DNA of 64,000 nt, taken from positions 62,001 to 126,000 of the forward strand of contig NZ_BIME01000004.1 in assembly GCF_004000925.1 (NCBI RefSeq), read 5' to 3'. The first letter of the stretch is position 1. Each line of letters opens with the position of its first letter. The notes beneath the pieces were generated by a model. That model did not search any database. It worked only from the letters and a program-made list of their open reading frames with translations, and had not been told where the DNA came from. Of this stretch, positions 38,187-46,865 are shown piece by piece. The stretch is from Paenibacillus illinoisensis NBRC 15959. Lineage in GTDB: Bacteria > Bacillota > Bacilli > Paenibacillales > Paenibacillaceae. The position numbers and the translations under genes are program-made.

Positions 38187-38213
38187 TGCAACAATTTTAT
38201 TGATGAACACGTC
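38187..38213 (+). promoter_or_regulatory. Putative autoregulatory ECF promoter
   Basis: TGCAAC-N17-CGTC resembles ECF promoters of the SigW/SigX/SigV kind (AAC in the -35, CGTC in the -10). The expected start is about 25 bases before the GTG of the sigma gene, as common for self-activated ECF operons. Confidence 0.5.
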
Positions 38214-38243
38214 TGTAAGGTTGCAGGGAGAGGGGGATCCTTT

Positions 38244-38792
38244 GTGGTAGAGCCGGAACTCATCAGAGCCGCTCAATCGGGCGATCGCGACGCTCTAATT
38301 ACCCTATTGCGGGACATAGAACAGCATGTATACCGAACCGCATATTACATCTTAAATAATGAACAGGATGCTTTGGACGCTGCTCAGGAAGCATTGATCC
38401 GAATCTATACGAAAATTAATTCCTATGAAGAAAAAGCCCAATTCAAAACATGGGTGCAGCGCATCGTAACGAATATCTGTATTGATAAATTCAGAAGAAC
38501 CAAGCCCTCGGTCTCCATTGACGAGCATGAGATGGTATTTCAGGATAATCAGGATGTGGAGTTTGAAGTCATGTCCACGTATGTTGCCAAAGATATTCAG
38601 GATGCGATCAACAAGCTTCCAGAGCATCATCGAACGGTAATCGTACTCAGATATTTGCAGGATTTATCGTATAACGAAATTGCGGATTGTCTTGATCTTC
38701 CGCTGAATACAGTCAAATCATATTTATTCAGAGCCAGACAGCAATTGCAAAATTTACTTCAGGAGTATCAGAAAGGTGGTGTGACAGGATGA
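38244..38792 (+). CDS. ECF-type RNA polymerase sigma factor
   Basis: Extracytoplasmic-function sigma factor, 182 residues. Region 2 spans about 20-90 (AAQEALIRIYTKINSYEEKAQFKTW in parts; NICIDKFRR), region 4 about 120-170 (INKLPEHHRTVIVLRYLQDLSYNEIADCL in parts; NTVKSYLFRARQQL). The start is GTG with GGGAGAGGGGG upstream. It overlaps the anti-sigma gene by 4 bp. The upstream ECF-like promoter suggests self-activation. It resembles the SigW group, but the stress it answers is not readable. Confidence 0.93.
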   Translation: MVEPELIRAAQSGDRDALITLLRDIEQHVYRTAYYILNNEQDALDAAQEALIRIYTKINSYEEKAQFKTWVQRIVTNICIDKFRRTKPSVSIDEHEMVFQDNQDVEFEVMSTYVAKDIQDAINKLPEHHRTVIVLRYLQDLSYNEIADCLDLPLNTVKSYLFRARQQLQNLLQEYQKGGVTG

Positions 38793-40060
38793 AATGCGAA
38801 GAGGTGGTGGAATGGATGCACCGGTATCTGGATCATGATCTGGGCGACGCGGAAACTGCGCAGATGCTACAGCACGTGGCCCAATGCCCGGAGTGCGCCG
38901 AGAATTTTAGTTTGCTTAGAGCTCTTTCCAGAGAATTAGAAGATTTGCCGCAGGTGACCCCGAAATTCAGTTTGGTTGATGCCATTATGCCTCAATTGGA
39001 TGCAATTGACGAAGCGCGGAGGGAACAAAGCAGTACAATACAGGAAATGACTCCTGTCCCTGCTGCATTCGAGAATTTACAACGTTCAAGTGAGCGCAAA
39101 CCGAAGCAGAAGTGGCTTAATTCCATGGTGGGCCGGATGTCCATGGGTGCGGCTGCGGCGGCAGTCGTGCTGGGAGTTGCGATCTTTGGTTACGAACCTG
39201 AAAAGGTGGAGAATGCCGAGTCTATGATGATGAGTTCGGGCAGCACTCAGGAAGCAGGGGCGATCGATCAAAATGCGCTAAGTCGGGAGCTGGAGAATGA
39301 CGAATCCTTACCGCCTGATAGCAATAACGGTCCATTCGTGGATGATACTGAGAAGAAGTCTTCCATGTCAGAAAAGATGGATCCAGAGATTGTTCCTGAT
39401 GAAAATGAATCAGAGCAGTCTCCAGAGCCCGAGGTGAAGGATAACCAAACGTCAAACCAGTCAGGCACAACGTCCGAAACGGATAAAAGTACCGAAGCTC
39501 GAAATACCACTCCTGATGCTTCAAATAGTCAGAAGAGTCCGGATCAAGGACAGGATACGCAGCCCAAAAATCAGGATTCAAGTACAGCTGCGGTACCTCC
39601 TGCAGATGAGAATGAAAAAGAATCAACAGAAACAAGTGACGGTAGAGATCCAGAATCATACAACACACAGGGAATCGCGCCTGAGGTAGAAATGAAGGAA
39701 CCGACTGAAGATAATCAATCTTCCGGTACCGATTCAGGAGCTGCGGCGCCGAATGGCAGTAAAGAATTTGTGGCACCGGATCAGGGGGTAACCTCTACCA
39801 TGACGTCGAAGGAATGGAGTTCACCGGATGGATCTTATGTGGTCATGCTGATCAATAATCAATTAAGTGTGTATTCCAAATCAGCTGCGGATTCAGACGT
39901 TCTGAATCTGGTGGAACAGCGCAATCTGGAAGGTACATTGAAGACAGCCGGCTGGTCCAGCGACAGTACCTCGTTTAACTATGAGACAGACAAGGATGGA
40001 ACCACAGTAAAGAATTCATTTACTGTACCTTCAGCCTCGGCTGGAACTTCCACCAAATAA
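38789..40060 (+). CDS. Zinc-finger transmembrane anti-sigma factor with long disordered linker
   Basis: Membrane anti-sigma factor, 423 residues. The ZAS zinc site H29-x3-C33-x2-C36 (HVAQCPEC) lies in the cytoplasmic N-terminus, and one membrane span covers about 113-134. Outside, about 190 residues are Ser/Glu/Asp/Asn/Pro-rich and look disordered, followed by a compact C-terminal domain (about 340-423; EWSSPDGSYVVML and AGWSSDSTSFNYETD) like one or two beta-propeller blades. It is coupled to the sigma gene by overlap (ATGA). Release is expected by proteolysis. Confidence 0.88.
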   Translation: MKCEEVVEWMHRYLDHDLGDAETAQMLQHVAQCPECAENFSLLRALSRELEDLPQVTPKFSLVDAIMPQLDAIDEARREQSSTIQEMTPVPAAFENLQRSSERKPKQKWLNSMVGRMSMGAAAAAVVLGVAIFGYEPEKVENAESMMMSSGSTQEAGAIDQNALSRELENDESLPPDSNNGPFVDDTEKKSSMSEKMDPEIVPDENESEQSPEPEVKDNQTSNQSGTTSETDKSTEARNTTPDASNSQKSPDQGQDTQPKNQDSSTAAVPPADENEKESTETSDGRDPESYNTQGIAPEVEMKEPTEDNQSSGTDSGAAAPNGSKEFVAPDQGVTSTMTSKEWSSPDGSYVVMLINNQLSVYSKSAADSDVLNLVEQRNLEGTLKTAGWSSDSTSFNYETDKDGTTVKNSFTVPSASAGTSTK

Positions 40061-40232
40061 TTCGGAGAATGTGAGCCTACTCTCTCGAATCAGCAGAACA
40101 TTTCAAGCTTGGCAAGAATATACTGAACGTATCAATAACGTCCTATCTCAGTTGTAACAACTGACGTCGTATGACCGGGGCCCAGCCATTTCTAGAATCG
40201 CTGGTGTCCTCGTTTATATAGATGTAGGACCA

Positions 40233-40275
40233 GGGGGCCTTCATTCGTTATTAAGGATGAAGGCCCCTTTGTTGT
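40233..40275 (+). terminator. Terminator of the sigma/anti-sigma operon
   Basis: GGGGCCTTCAT pairs with ATGAAGGCCCC across a 12-base loop, followed by TTTGTTGT. It ends 45 bp before holA. Confidence 0.8.
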
Positions 40276-40319
40276 CTGTCCAGTTTTCTGGTAGGATAGT
40301 AGGGATAGGGGGCACCGTG

Positions 40320-41336
40320 ATGGATGTGAAAAGTGCAACAAAGGCGATACGCAATGGGGAGACGGCTCCGATATATGTGCTGTACGGAACGGAGAAATAC
40401 CAGATACAGCAATTTACGGATATGTTAAAAGAACAGGTCATCGAGGAAGAGCATCGGGATTTTGCGATTATTCCTTATGATCTGTCCGAAACACCTGTAG
40501 AGGTGGTTATTGAGGAAGCGGAGACGGTTCCCTTTTTGGTTCCTCGGAAATTAATTATTGTAAGGGATGCAAGCTTGTTTACGGCAGGTAAAGAGTCCAA
40601 AATTGATCACCAGGTGGATCGTCTGCTTACCTATATGGATAATCCGGCTGATTACAGTACCATTGTTTTCCTCGCGCAGGGAGAGAAACTGGATGAGCGT
40701 AAGAAGTTAGTAAAGGCAGTTAAGAAACAGGCAGTTGTTCTGGCTTTCGCTCCACTTAGCGGAGAAGAACTACTGAATTGGATCGTGAAGCTTGCGAAGC
40801 AACGGGATGTGTCCTTTGAAGCAGGGGCTGCCGATACACTTGTGAGTTATGCAGGGACAGGTTTGCAGACTCTGTCTGCTGAAGTAGACAAGCTGTGTCT
40901 GTACGCGGGTAACGGAGGAACCATCCGCCGTGCGCACATTGAGTCATTGGTAGCGCGCAGTACGGAGCAGAATGTATTTGCTTTGGTGGAGGAACTAGCT
41001 AACTTGCGCTTGGAGAAAGCGCTGGGGCTATTCTATGAACTGCTGAAACAGCGTGAAGAGCCCATTAAAATTGCAGCCCTGATCGCTCGTCAGTTCCGAA
41101 TCATGATACAAGTGAAAGAGCTTGGGCAGCAAAGTTATTCGCAGCAGCAAATTGCCAGCCAGCTTGGTTTGCATCCATATGCCGTTAAAATTGCCGGAGA
41201 GCAGGCTCGCAAGTTTCAACCGGAACGGCTCAGAAACATTCTGAGTCATCTTAGCGAGCTGGATTACCAGATGAAGACAGGTGCAGTCGATAAGGTGCTT
41301 GGTTTGGAGTTGTTCTTGCTTAGACTTGGGGCATAA
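40320..41336 (+). CDS. holA: DNA polymerase III delta subunit
   Basis: Clamp-loader subunit that opens the sliding clamp; 338 residues (YqeN in B. subtilis). The N-terminal domain reads APIYVLYGTEKYQIQQF near 16-32, the central AAA-like part includes TIVFLAQGEKLDERKKLVK, and the C-terminal collar has REEPIKIAALIARQFRIM near 245. The frame opens at 40257 inside the terminator, but AGGGGGCACCGTG lies before the ATG at 40320. Confidence 0.94.
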   Translation: MDVKSATKAIRNGETAPIYVLYGTEKYQIQQFTDMLKEQVIEEEHRDFAIIPYDLSETPVEVVIEEAETVPFLVPRKLIIVRDASLFTAGKESKIDHQVDRLLTYMDNPADYSTIVFLAQGEKLDERKKLVKAVKKQAVVLAFAPLSGEELLNWIVKLAKQRDVSFEAGAADTLVSYAGTGLQTLSAEVDKLCLYAGNGGTIRRAHIESLVARSTEQNVFALVEELANLRLEKALGLFYELLKQREEPIKIAALIARQFRIMIQVKELGQQSYSQQQIASQLGLHPYAVKIAGEQARKFQPERLRNILSHLSELDYQMKTGAVDKVLGLELFLLRLGA

Positions 41337-41368
41337 TGACTGCACCGTAAGATAGAATTGATTCGCAA

Positions 41369-41416
41369 TAAAGAACCCGTATCCGGATAGATCACCGGAT
41401 ACGGGTTCTTTATTCA
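41369..41416 (+). terminator. Terminator of holA
   Basis: AAGAACCCGTATCCGG pairs with CCGGATACGGGTTCTT, followed by TATT; flanking A runs make it possibly bidirectional. Confidence 0.88.
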
Positions 41417-41437
41417 TATACTTATTAGACCAGATAC

Positions 41438-41476
41438 TAAAAAATCCTGAAAGCACGGTGCTGTTCAGGATTTTTC
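41438..41476 (-). terminator. Terminator of rpsT
   Basis: AAATCCTGAA with TTCAGGATTT and an inner AGCAC/GTGCT stem; T run on the minus side (TTTTTTAG). It lies 26 bp after the rpsT stop. Confidence 0.85.
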
Positions 41477-41501
41477 CATTGGATCGTATAAGTAACGCTT
41501 C

Positions 41502-41774
41502 TTACGCTTGTGCGGAAAGAGCGTTCAGTTTTTTCGCCAAGCGAGACTTTTTGCGTGCTGCAGCATTTTTATGAACCAGACCTTTAGTTACAGCCTTGTC
41601 CAGCTTTTTGGAAGCAGCTTGAATCGCAGCTTTTGCAGTATCAACTTCGTTGCTTACCAGAGCAGCATCAGCAGCTTTAACAGCTGTACGGAGTGCGGAT
41701 TTCTGGGAAGCGTTGAGTGCGCGGCGCTTGTCGCTCGTTTTTACGCGTTTAACAGCGGATTTGATGTTTGGCAT
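41502..41774 (-). CDS. rpsT: 30S ribosomal protein S20
   Basis: Binds 16S rRNA early in 30S assembly; 90 residues, basic and helical, starting [18 protein letters not shown] and ending NALSAQA. AGGAGGTGA precedes the ATG at 41774, so three upstream codons in the open frame are not used. It is encoded opposite gpr, as in B. subtilis. Its promoter reads divergently from the gpr promoter. Confidence 0.97.
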   Translation of the reverse strand: MPNIKSAVKRVKTSDKRRALNASQKSALRTAVKAADAALVSNEVDTAKAAIQAASKKLDKAVTKGLVHKNAAARKKSRLAKKLNALSAQA

Positions 41775-41830
41775 TACATTCACCTCCTGTAAGGCATTCG
41801 CATGAATACAAACGTTTCACAACTTAAAAT

Positions 41831-41859
41831 ATTCTAGCACGCTAGCATGTAAAATGCAA
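41831..41859 (-). promoter_or_regulatory. SigA-type promoter of rpsT
   Basis: On the minus strand TTGCAT and TAGAAT are separated by 17 bp. The expected start is about 50 bases before the rpsT ATG. Confidence 0.6.
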
Positions 41860-41887
41860 CAAATATTCCTATAGTGTTCTCGGTATT

Positions 41888-41917
41888 GCATAAAGAACCC
41901 CTTTTCCCCACACAATA
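41888..41917 (+). promoter_or_regulatory. Putative forespore (SigG/SigF) promoter of gpr
   Basis: GCATA-N18-CACAATA fits the SigG pattern (GHATR, 18 bp, CATNHTA) with one mismatch in the -10. The start near 41925 is about 25 bases before the ATG. B. subtilis gpr is under SigF and SigG. Confidence 0.5.
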
Positions 41918-41948
41918 TGCTCAAATGCGGTAAGGGAGGCAGGAACAG

Positions 41949-42950
41949 ATGACGCTTGATTTACAGAACTATACCGTTCGCACTGACTTGGCAATCGACT
42001 CAAAGGAGATGGCTCAGGGTTCAAAGAAACAAACGATTCCCGGGCTGCGGGAAGACGTAGAAGAAAAAGACGGTATTACCATCACACGGATTGATGTGCT
42101 GAACGATGCTGCCGCAAAGACCATCGGACGTGTCAAAGGTCATTACGTCACACTGGAAGTCCCGTCACTACGTAACGGGGACACCGAACTTCAGGAACGC
42201 GTGGCAGCGGAGTTTACGCGGGAGATGGAGGATTTTCTGACCAAGGCTGGGGTTAACAAAACATCCAAAGTGCTTATTGTAGGTCTCGGTAATTTGCACG
42301 TAACTCCTGATTCGCTTGGTCCACTGGTGGTCGAGAACTTGATGGTAACCCGTCAGTACTTTGAATTGGTACCGGATCAGGTGGCTCCAGGATATCGTGA
42401 AGTTAGTGCCATCGCCCCTGGTGTGCTTGGTACTACAGGAATTGAGTCGAGCGATATTGTACAGGGGATTGTGGATCGGACCAAACCGGATGCCATTATT
42501 GCCATTGATGCACTGGCCTCTCGTTCACTTGAACGTGTCAACACCACCATTCAAGTGGCTGATATCGGGATTCATCCTGGTTCAGGTATCGGCAACAAAC
42601 GGCGCGGACTTACCAAAGAGATTATGGGTGTTCCATGTATTGCCATTGGTGTACCAACCGTGTGCTATGCTTCTACTATAGTAAATAATGTCATTGAAAT
42701 GATGAGTGCACACTTCCGTCAAGAGACGGATCAAACGAAGCAGATTATGGGCATGCTGGACGATATCGGTGAGCAGGATCGTTTAAGTTTGGTGAAAGAG
42801 GTGTTGGAGCCACTCGGACACGATTTGATTGTTACTCCAAAGGAAATTGATGAATTCATCGAGGGAATTGCCAACGTTATTGCGACAGGCCTGAATGCTG
42901 CCCTGCATGACGCGGTGAATCCGGATAACGTTGCGGCGTATACTCATTAA
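41949..42950 (+). CDS. gpr: Spore germination protease GPR
   Basis: Aspartic-type endopeptidase that degrades small acid-soluble spore proteins at germination; 333 residues. It is made as an inactive zymogen; the N-terminal stretch TVRTDLAIDSKEMA is the propeptide region. Conserved segments are GLGNLHVTPDSLGP near 112, and AIDALASRSLERV near 180 with the catalytic Asp pair nearby. AAGGGAGG precedes the ATG. It is followed by a terminator and spoIIP. Confidence 0.96.
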   Translation: MTLDLQNYTVRTDLAIDSKEMAQGSKKQTIPGLREDVEEKDGITITRIDVLNDAAAKTIGRVKGHYVTLEVPSLRNGDTELQERVAAEFTREMEDFLTKAGVNKTSKVLIVGLGNLHVTPDSLGPLVVENLMVTRQYFELVPDQVAPGYREVSAIAPGVLGTTGIESSDIVQGIVDRTKPDAIIAIDALASRSLERVNTTIQVADIGIHPGSGIGNKRRGLTKEIMGVPCIAIGVPTVCYASTIVNNVIEMMSAHFRQETDQTKQIMGMLDDIGEQDRLSLVKEVLEPLGHDLIVTPKEIDEFIEGIANVIATGLNAALHDAVNPDNVAAYTH

Positions 42951-42971
42951 TCAGTAAACCATCACAGGCAG

Positions 42972-43003
42972 GAAGTCCGAATCTATCGGACTTTCTTTTT
43001 TTG
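42972..43003 (+). terminator. Terminator of gpr
   Basis: AAGTCCGA/TCGGACTT stem with a five-base loop and CTTTTTTT. Confidence 0.92.
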
Positions 43004-43090
43004 TCTTTCTTCTATTTTCTGTTCTATCAAATCTTGCAGGCTCATAGAGTTGAAGTATAAGAGTTGTCCAGCAGGGAAGGAGACAGAAGA

Positions 43091-44380
43091 ATGAACAAAA
43101 TATTGGCCTGGAATATCGGAAAGTGGAAAAAAAGATGTCTGCACGTGCTGGCCATGGGCCGTACGTTGCTGCTGCTTATGATTATATCCGCTCTGTTTTT
43201 TGTTGTACTCGGTCTGGGGGGCATGGCAGAGAAAAGGTTGAACAACTCGCCGGTTTCTTCCATGAAAGGTTTCGCAAGTAGCGTATCCAGCCGCTTTTTT
43301 GTGGATATGCTCGGCATGGAGATGCCCCACCTAACCCAGAAGGAGCAGACTTCCGCATTCTCTGGCGAAAACTTGACTACGTTTGTATTTCAACTTCTTA
43401 CGAATGTTAATCCACAGGACCCCAAAAGCCTGATTGCAAGAGAGATGCCAGGCATGGGCAGCAATCAACCGGTTTTGCTCCGGCCGGGTTCAGGAAACGA
43501 GAAGGCCGAAGCACCTGAAGACTATCAACCAGGACCAGGGCTGACGGATACGGCATCTGCTGGAGGAGGCAAAACAGGTGGCGAACTGCATATTCCACCA
43601 GGTCAGGATGACCCGAACAATTCCGAAACGGACGAGCCTGAGGGCGGAGAAGTAAAAGAAGATCCGCCGCCGAAGAACGGTGGTCAGGAAGGTGAAGCTA
43701 CAACGGGTAAAAAAGCCGTGCTGATCTATCATTCCCATCCCCGTGAAGGATACAATCCGCTGCTTGGCACGAAGAGTGATAACCCTTCCTCCGGAAAAGC
43801 AACAGGTAACGTTTTTCAGGTAGGGACGTACCTTTCTGACAGTTTGCAAAAGCTTGGTGTTGGAGTGGAGCATGCAAAGGACGATTATCCGACCAAAGTG
43901 AAGGATTACAACTGGAACTATTCCTATAAATATTCACGTCAGACGGTAAAGGCAGCCCTTGCCGAAAATGATGATTTAACCTATCTCATTGATATTCACC
44001 GGGATTCCCAGCGTCACAACAAAACAACGACAACCATTGATGGTAAGGGATATGCCAAAGTATATTTCATCATTGGGCATGAGAATCCGAACTGGCAACA
44101 AAATGAAGCTTTCGCTGCAAAAATACACAAGAAACTTGAAGCAAAGTATCCTGGTGTCTCCAGAGGCGTCTGGGGCAAGGATGGCGGCGGAGCAAATAAT
44201 GGCGAGTATAATCAAACCCTCTCACCCAACAGCATTTTGATTGAAATCGGAGGGATCGACAATACAGGCGCTGAACTCAAGCGGACTTCACAAGTCCTTG
44301 CAGACATGATTGCCGAAGTATATTGGGAAGATCAGAACGTGGATAAAGCCAGTACGGGGACCAAGTCACAGGGTAGTTAA
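43091..44380 (+). CDS. spoIIP: Stage II sporulation protein P
   Basis: Peptidoglycan hydrolase (amidase and endopeptidase) that drives engulfment with SpoIID and SpoIIM; 429 residues. The N-terminal membrane anchor is near 22-45, then a Pro/Gly/Glu-rich linker (about 130-210), then the catalytic domain with LIYHSHPREGYNP near 222, YLIDIHRDS near 305 and ILIEIGGIDNT near 385. AAGGAG precedes the ATG at 43091. A SigE-like -10 (CATAGAGT, 43043-43050) lies upstream without a good -35. Confidence 0.95.
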   Translation: MNKILAWNIGKWKKRCLHVLAMGRTLLLLMIISALFFVVLGLGGMAEKRLNNSPVSSMKGFASSVSSRFFVDMLGMEMPHLTQKEQTSAFSGENLTTFVFQLLTNVNPQDPKSLIAREMPGMGSNQPVLLRPGSGNEKAEAPEDYQPGPGLTDTASAGGGKTGGELHIPPGQDDPNNSETDEPEGGEVKEDPPPKNGGQEGEATTGKKAVLIYHSHPREGYNPLLGTKSDNPSSGKATGNVFQVGTYLSDSLQKLGVGVEHAKDDYPTKVKDYNWNYSYKYSRQTVKAALAENDDLTYLIDIHRDSQRHNKTTTTIDGKGYAKVYFIIGHENPNWQQNEAFAAKIHKKLEAKYPGVSRGVWGKDGGGANNGEYNQTLSPNSILIEIGGIDNTGAELKRTSQVLADMIAEVYWEDQNVDKASTGTKSQGS

Positions 44381-44425
44381 TGTAGTTGCTTATTTCAAAA
44401 TGTAACCTGATTGGAGGGGAAGCAT

Positions 44426-44779
44426 GTGTCCAAATTCGGCAAAAAAATGCTAACGGTCATTGTACTCATGTTATTAGGAGTTCTGCTGGGGATGCAGCTG
44501 GCAGGAAGTAACTTTCAGGTGGGTAACATTCCAGAGGTGCCAGCCGTAGTCAAAACAGAGCCAGAACCCGCTGCCGAATTGGAGCCTGCTGTTCCCGTGC
44601 AACAGGAAGAAAAAGAGACACCGATTGTTCCTGTACAAACGCCGAGTCAAGTGCTTGGGGCGGAACAGAACAAAGCACCCGTGGATGTGCTTGCAGATAA
44701 AACCGCCGGACTGCTCCAAAATCTGTCTCATAATGGTATTAAGTGGGTAGTTTCCTTGTTTAGCGGGGTTGCTGAATAA
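44426..44779 (+). CDS. yqxA: YqxA family (DUF3679) membrane protein
   Basis: Small protein of 117 residues with one N-terminal membrane span (about 8-26, LTVIVLMLLGVLLGMQLAG), a Pro/Glu/Val-rich linker and a C-terminal helix (LLQNLSHNGIKWVVSLFSGV). Its position between spoIIP and lepA is that of B. subtilis yqxA. GGAGGGG lies six bases before the GTG at 44426; the TTG at 44411 is too close to that site. A sporulation role is inferred from the neighbour only. Confidence 0.8.
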   Translation: MSKFGKKMLTVIVLMLLGVLLGMQLAGSNFQVGNIPEVPAVVKTEPEPAAELEPAVPVQQEEKETPIVPVQTPSQVLGAEQNKAPVDVLADKTAGLLQNLSHNGIKWVVSLFSGVAE

Positions 44780-44860
44780 AAAGCTGCTCGGTATAGGTAA
44801 AATAAACCCCTGGAGATTCACAAAACGGGATGATTATTATAAAGTTGAGACAACGCGGGA

Positions 44861-44889
44861 TTGATGCACCCTGCATCAACTGTTATAAT
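44861..44889 (+). promoter_or_regulatory. lepA promoter with embedded perfect inverted repeat
   Basis: TTGATG and TATAAT at 17-bp spacing form a strong SigA promoter. The -35 and most of the spacer are a perfect inverted repeat, TTGATGCA-CCC-TGCATCAA (44861-44879), a good candidate operator. The expected start is near 44896, about 30 bases before lepA. Confidence 0.75.
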
Positions 44890-44926
44890 GAAGTGATTGA
44901 CACTAGGCTGTTTCTGGGGGTAAGGA

Positions 44927-46741
44927 ATGACTGACATTCGGGCAAGACAACGTAAAATTCGTAACTTTTCAATTATTGCACATATAGATCACGGCAAATC
45001 AACGCTTGCGGACCGGATCTTGGAGTACACAGGTGCGCTCACCACTCGGGAAATGCAGGAGCAGGTACTGGACCAAATGGAGCTTGAACGCGAACGTGGT
45101 ATTACGATCAAGCTGCAGGCTGTTGCCCTGAACTACAAAGCCGACGATGGTGAAGAATATTTGCTCAATCTGATTGATACGCCTGGACACGTAGACTTCA
45201 CTTATGAAGTATCTCGCAGCCTTGCTGCATGTGAAGGCGCTCTTCTCGTTGTGGATGCGGCTCAGGGAATTGAAGCGCAGACGCTGGCAAACGTGTATCT
45301 GGCATTGGACAATGATCTTGAGATCTTACCAGTCATCAACAAAATCGACCTTCCAAGTGCAGATCCGGATCGGGTGAAGCAGGAAGTGGAAGATGTCATT
45401 GGTTTGGACACTAGCAACGCGGTACTCGCTTCGGCCAAAGCAGGCATCGGGATCAAAGAAATCCTGGAGCAGGTGGTACAGAGCGTGCCTGCACCGCAGG
45501 GTGATCCTGACCAACCGCTGAAAGCGCTGATTTTCGACTCGCACTATGACCCGTACAAAGGCGTAATTGTATATATCCGTGTCATTGACGGCAAAATTAA
45601 GTCGGGTTCCAAAATCAAAATGATGGCAACAGGAAAATCGTTCGAGGTTATTGAAGTGGGTGCGTTCAAACCACGCATGACCATTGTGGACGAGCTGAAC
45701 GTCGGCGATGTTGGTTTCGTCGTTGCAGGTATCCGTCATGTAGGTGACACCCAAGTCGGGGATACCGTAACCGATGCGAAAAATCCAACACCAGAACCTT
45801 TGCCGGGTTACCGTAAAATCAATCCCATGGTTTATTGCGGTCTCTACCCAATTGAGACTTCCGATTATGTGGATCTGCGTGAAGCGCTGGAGAAATTGCA
45901 GCTGAACGATGCATCCCTCAGCTTCGAACCGGAGACTTCAAGTGCACTCGGATTTGGATTCCGCTGCGGATTCCTGGGATTGCTTCATATGGATGTTATT
46001 CAGGAACGGATTGAGCGCGAGTTCAACATTCCGCTGATTACGACGGCACCAAGCGTAATCTATCACGTCACATTGACTAATGGTGAAGTCCTGCATATCG
46101 ACAACCCATCCAACTATCCTGAGGTGGGAAGAATTGATTATGTTGAGGAACCGTACGTAAAAGCTTCCATTATCGTACCGAATGATTATGTAGGTACCAT
46201 TATGGAACTTTGTCAAAACAAACGCGGCGAATACGTGAATATGGAATATCTCGATACAACTCGGGTTACCATTACCTATGAGATCCCGTTGTCCGAGATT
46301 GTATATGATTTCTTCGATCAGTTGAAATCAAGTACAAAAGGATATGCATCCTTTGATTACGAACTGTCCGGTTATCGTCAGTCCAATCTGGTGAAGATGG
46401 ACATCCTGCTTAATGGTGAACAGGTCGATGCCCTGTCCTTCATCGTTCACCGTGATCGTGCATACAACCGCGGCCGCATTATCTGTGAGAAGCTGCGTGA
46501 GCTGATTCCACGGCAAATGTTCGAGGTGCCGATTCAGGCATCCGTAGGTACAAAGGTCGTTGCACGTGAAACCGTAAAAGCCATGCGTAAAAACGTACTC
46601 GCCAAGTGTTACGGCGGTGACATCTCGCGGAAACGGAAACTGCTGGAGAAGCAGAAGGAAGGTAAGAAGCGGATGAAGCAGGTCGGTAACGTTGAGGTAC
46701 CGCAGGAAGCGTTCATGGCGGTGCTGAAAATTGATGACTAA
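44927..46741 (+). CDS. lepA: Elongation factor 4 (LepA)
   Basis: Ribosome-associated translational GTPase, implicated in initiation or 30S biogenesis; 604 residues. G1 is [15 protein letters not shown] near 16, G3 [11 protein letters not shown] near 84, G4 NKIDLP near 138. EF-G-like domains follow and a LepA-specific C-terminal domain ends the protein, with the basic segment [20 protein letters not shown] (in parts) near 565. It is preceded by its own promoter and followed by a terminator. Confidence 0.97.
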   Translation: MTDIRARQRKIRNFSIIAHIDHGKSTLADRILEYTGALTTREMQEQVLDQMELERERGITIKLQAVALNYKADDGEEYLLNLIDTPGHVDFTYEVSRSLAACEGALLVVDAAQGIEAQTLANVYLALDNDLEILPVINKIDLPSADPDRVKQEVEDVIGLDTSNAVLASAKAGIGIKEILEQVVQSVPAPQGDPDQPLKALIFDSHYDPYKGVIVYIRVIDGKIKSGSKIKMMATGKSFEVIEVGAFKPRMTIVDELNVGDVGFVVAGIRHVGDTQVGDTVTDAKNPTPEPLPGYRKINPMVYCGLYPIETSDYVDLREALEKLQLNDASLSFEPETSSALGFGFRCGFLGLLHMDVIQERIEREFNIPLITTAPSVIYHVTLTNGEVLHIDNPSNYPEVGRIDYVEEPYVKASIIVPNDYVGTIMELCQNKRGEYVNMEYLDTTRVTITYEIPLSEIVYDFFDQLKSSTKGYASFDYELSGYRQSNLVKMDILLNGEQVDALSFIVHRDRAYNRGRIICEKLRELIPRQMFEVPIQASVGTKVVARETVKAMRKNVLAKCYGGDISRKRKLLEKQKEGKKRMKQVGNVEVPQEAFMAVLKIDD

Positions 46742-46815
46742 ACAATTCAATTTTGGGTACAGCACACAGTTGTGTGTATCAAAAGTGAATTGCAGAATAC
46801 TAAATAAACCAAGCT

Positions 46816-46846
46816 GAAAGGGAAGCCGGATGGCTTTCCTTTTTTC
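46816..46846 (+). terminator. Terminator of lepA
   Basis: GGGAAGCC pairs with GGCTTTCC (one G-U pair) around GGAT, followed by TTTTTT. hemW begins 20 bp later. Confidence 0.85.
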
Positions 46847-46865
46847 AAATAGAGGGGGACTTGCC

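Larger units (their letters stand above)
37803..38243. other. 441-bp intergenic region with palindromes and two promoters
   Basis: No gene of credible length is seen. The region holds TGTAAATTTACA (37825-37836), ATTTTCATGAAAAT (37844-37857), a strong SigA-type promoter (37906-37934) and an ECF-type promoter (38187-38213), the last two pointing to the sigma gene. The 250 bases between the promoters could be an untranslated leader or a small RNA. Confidence 0.6.
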
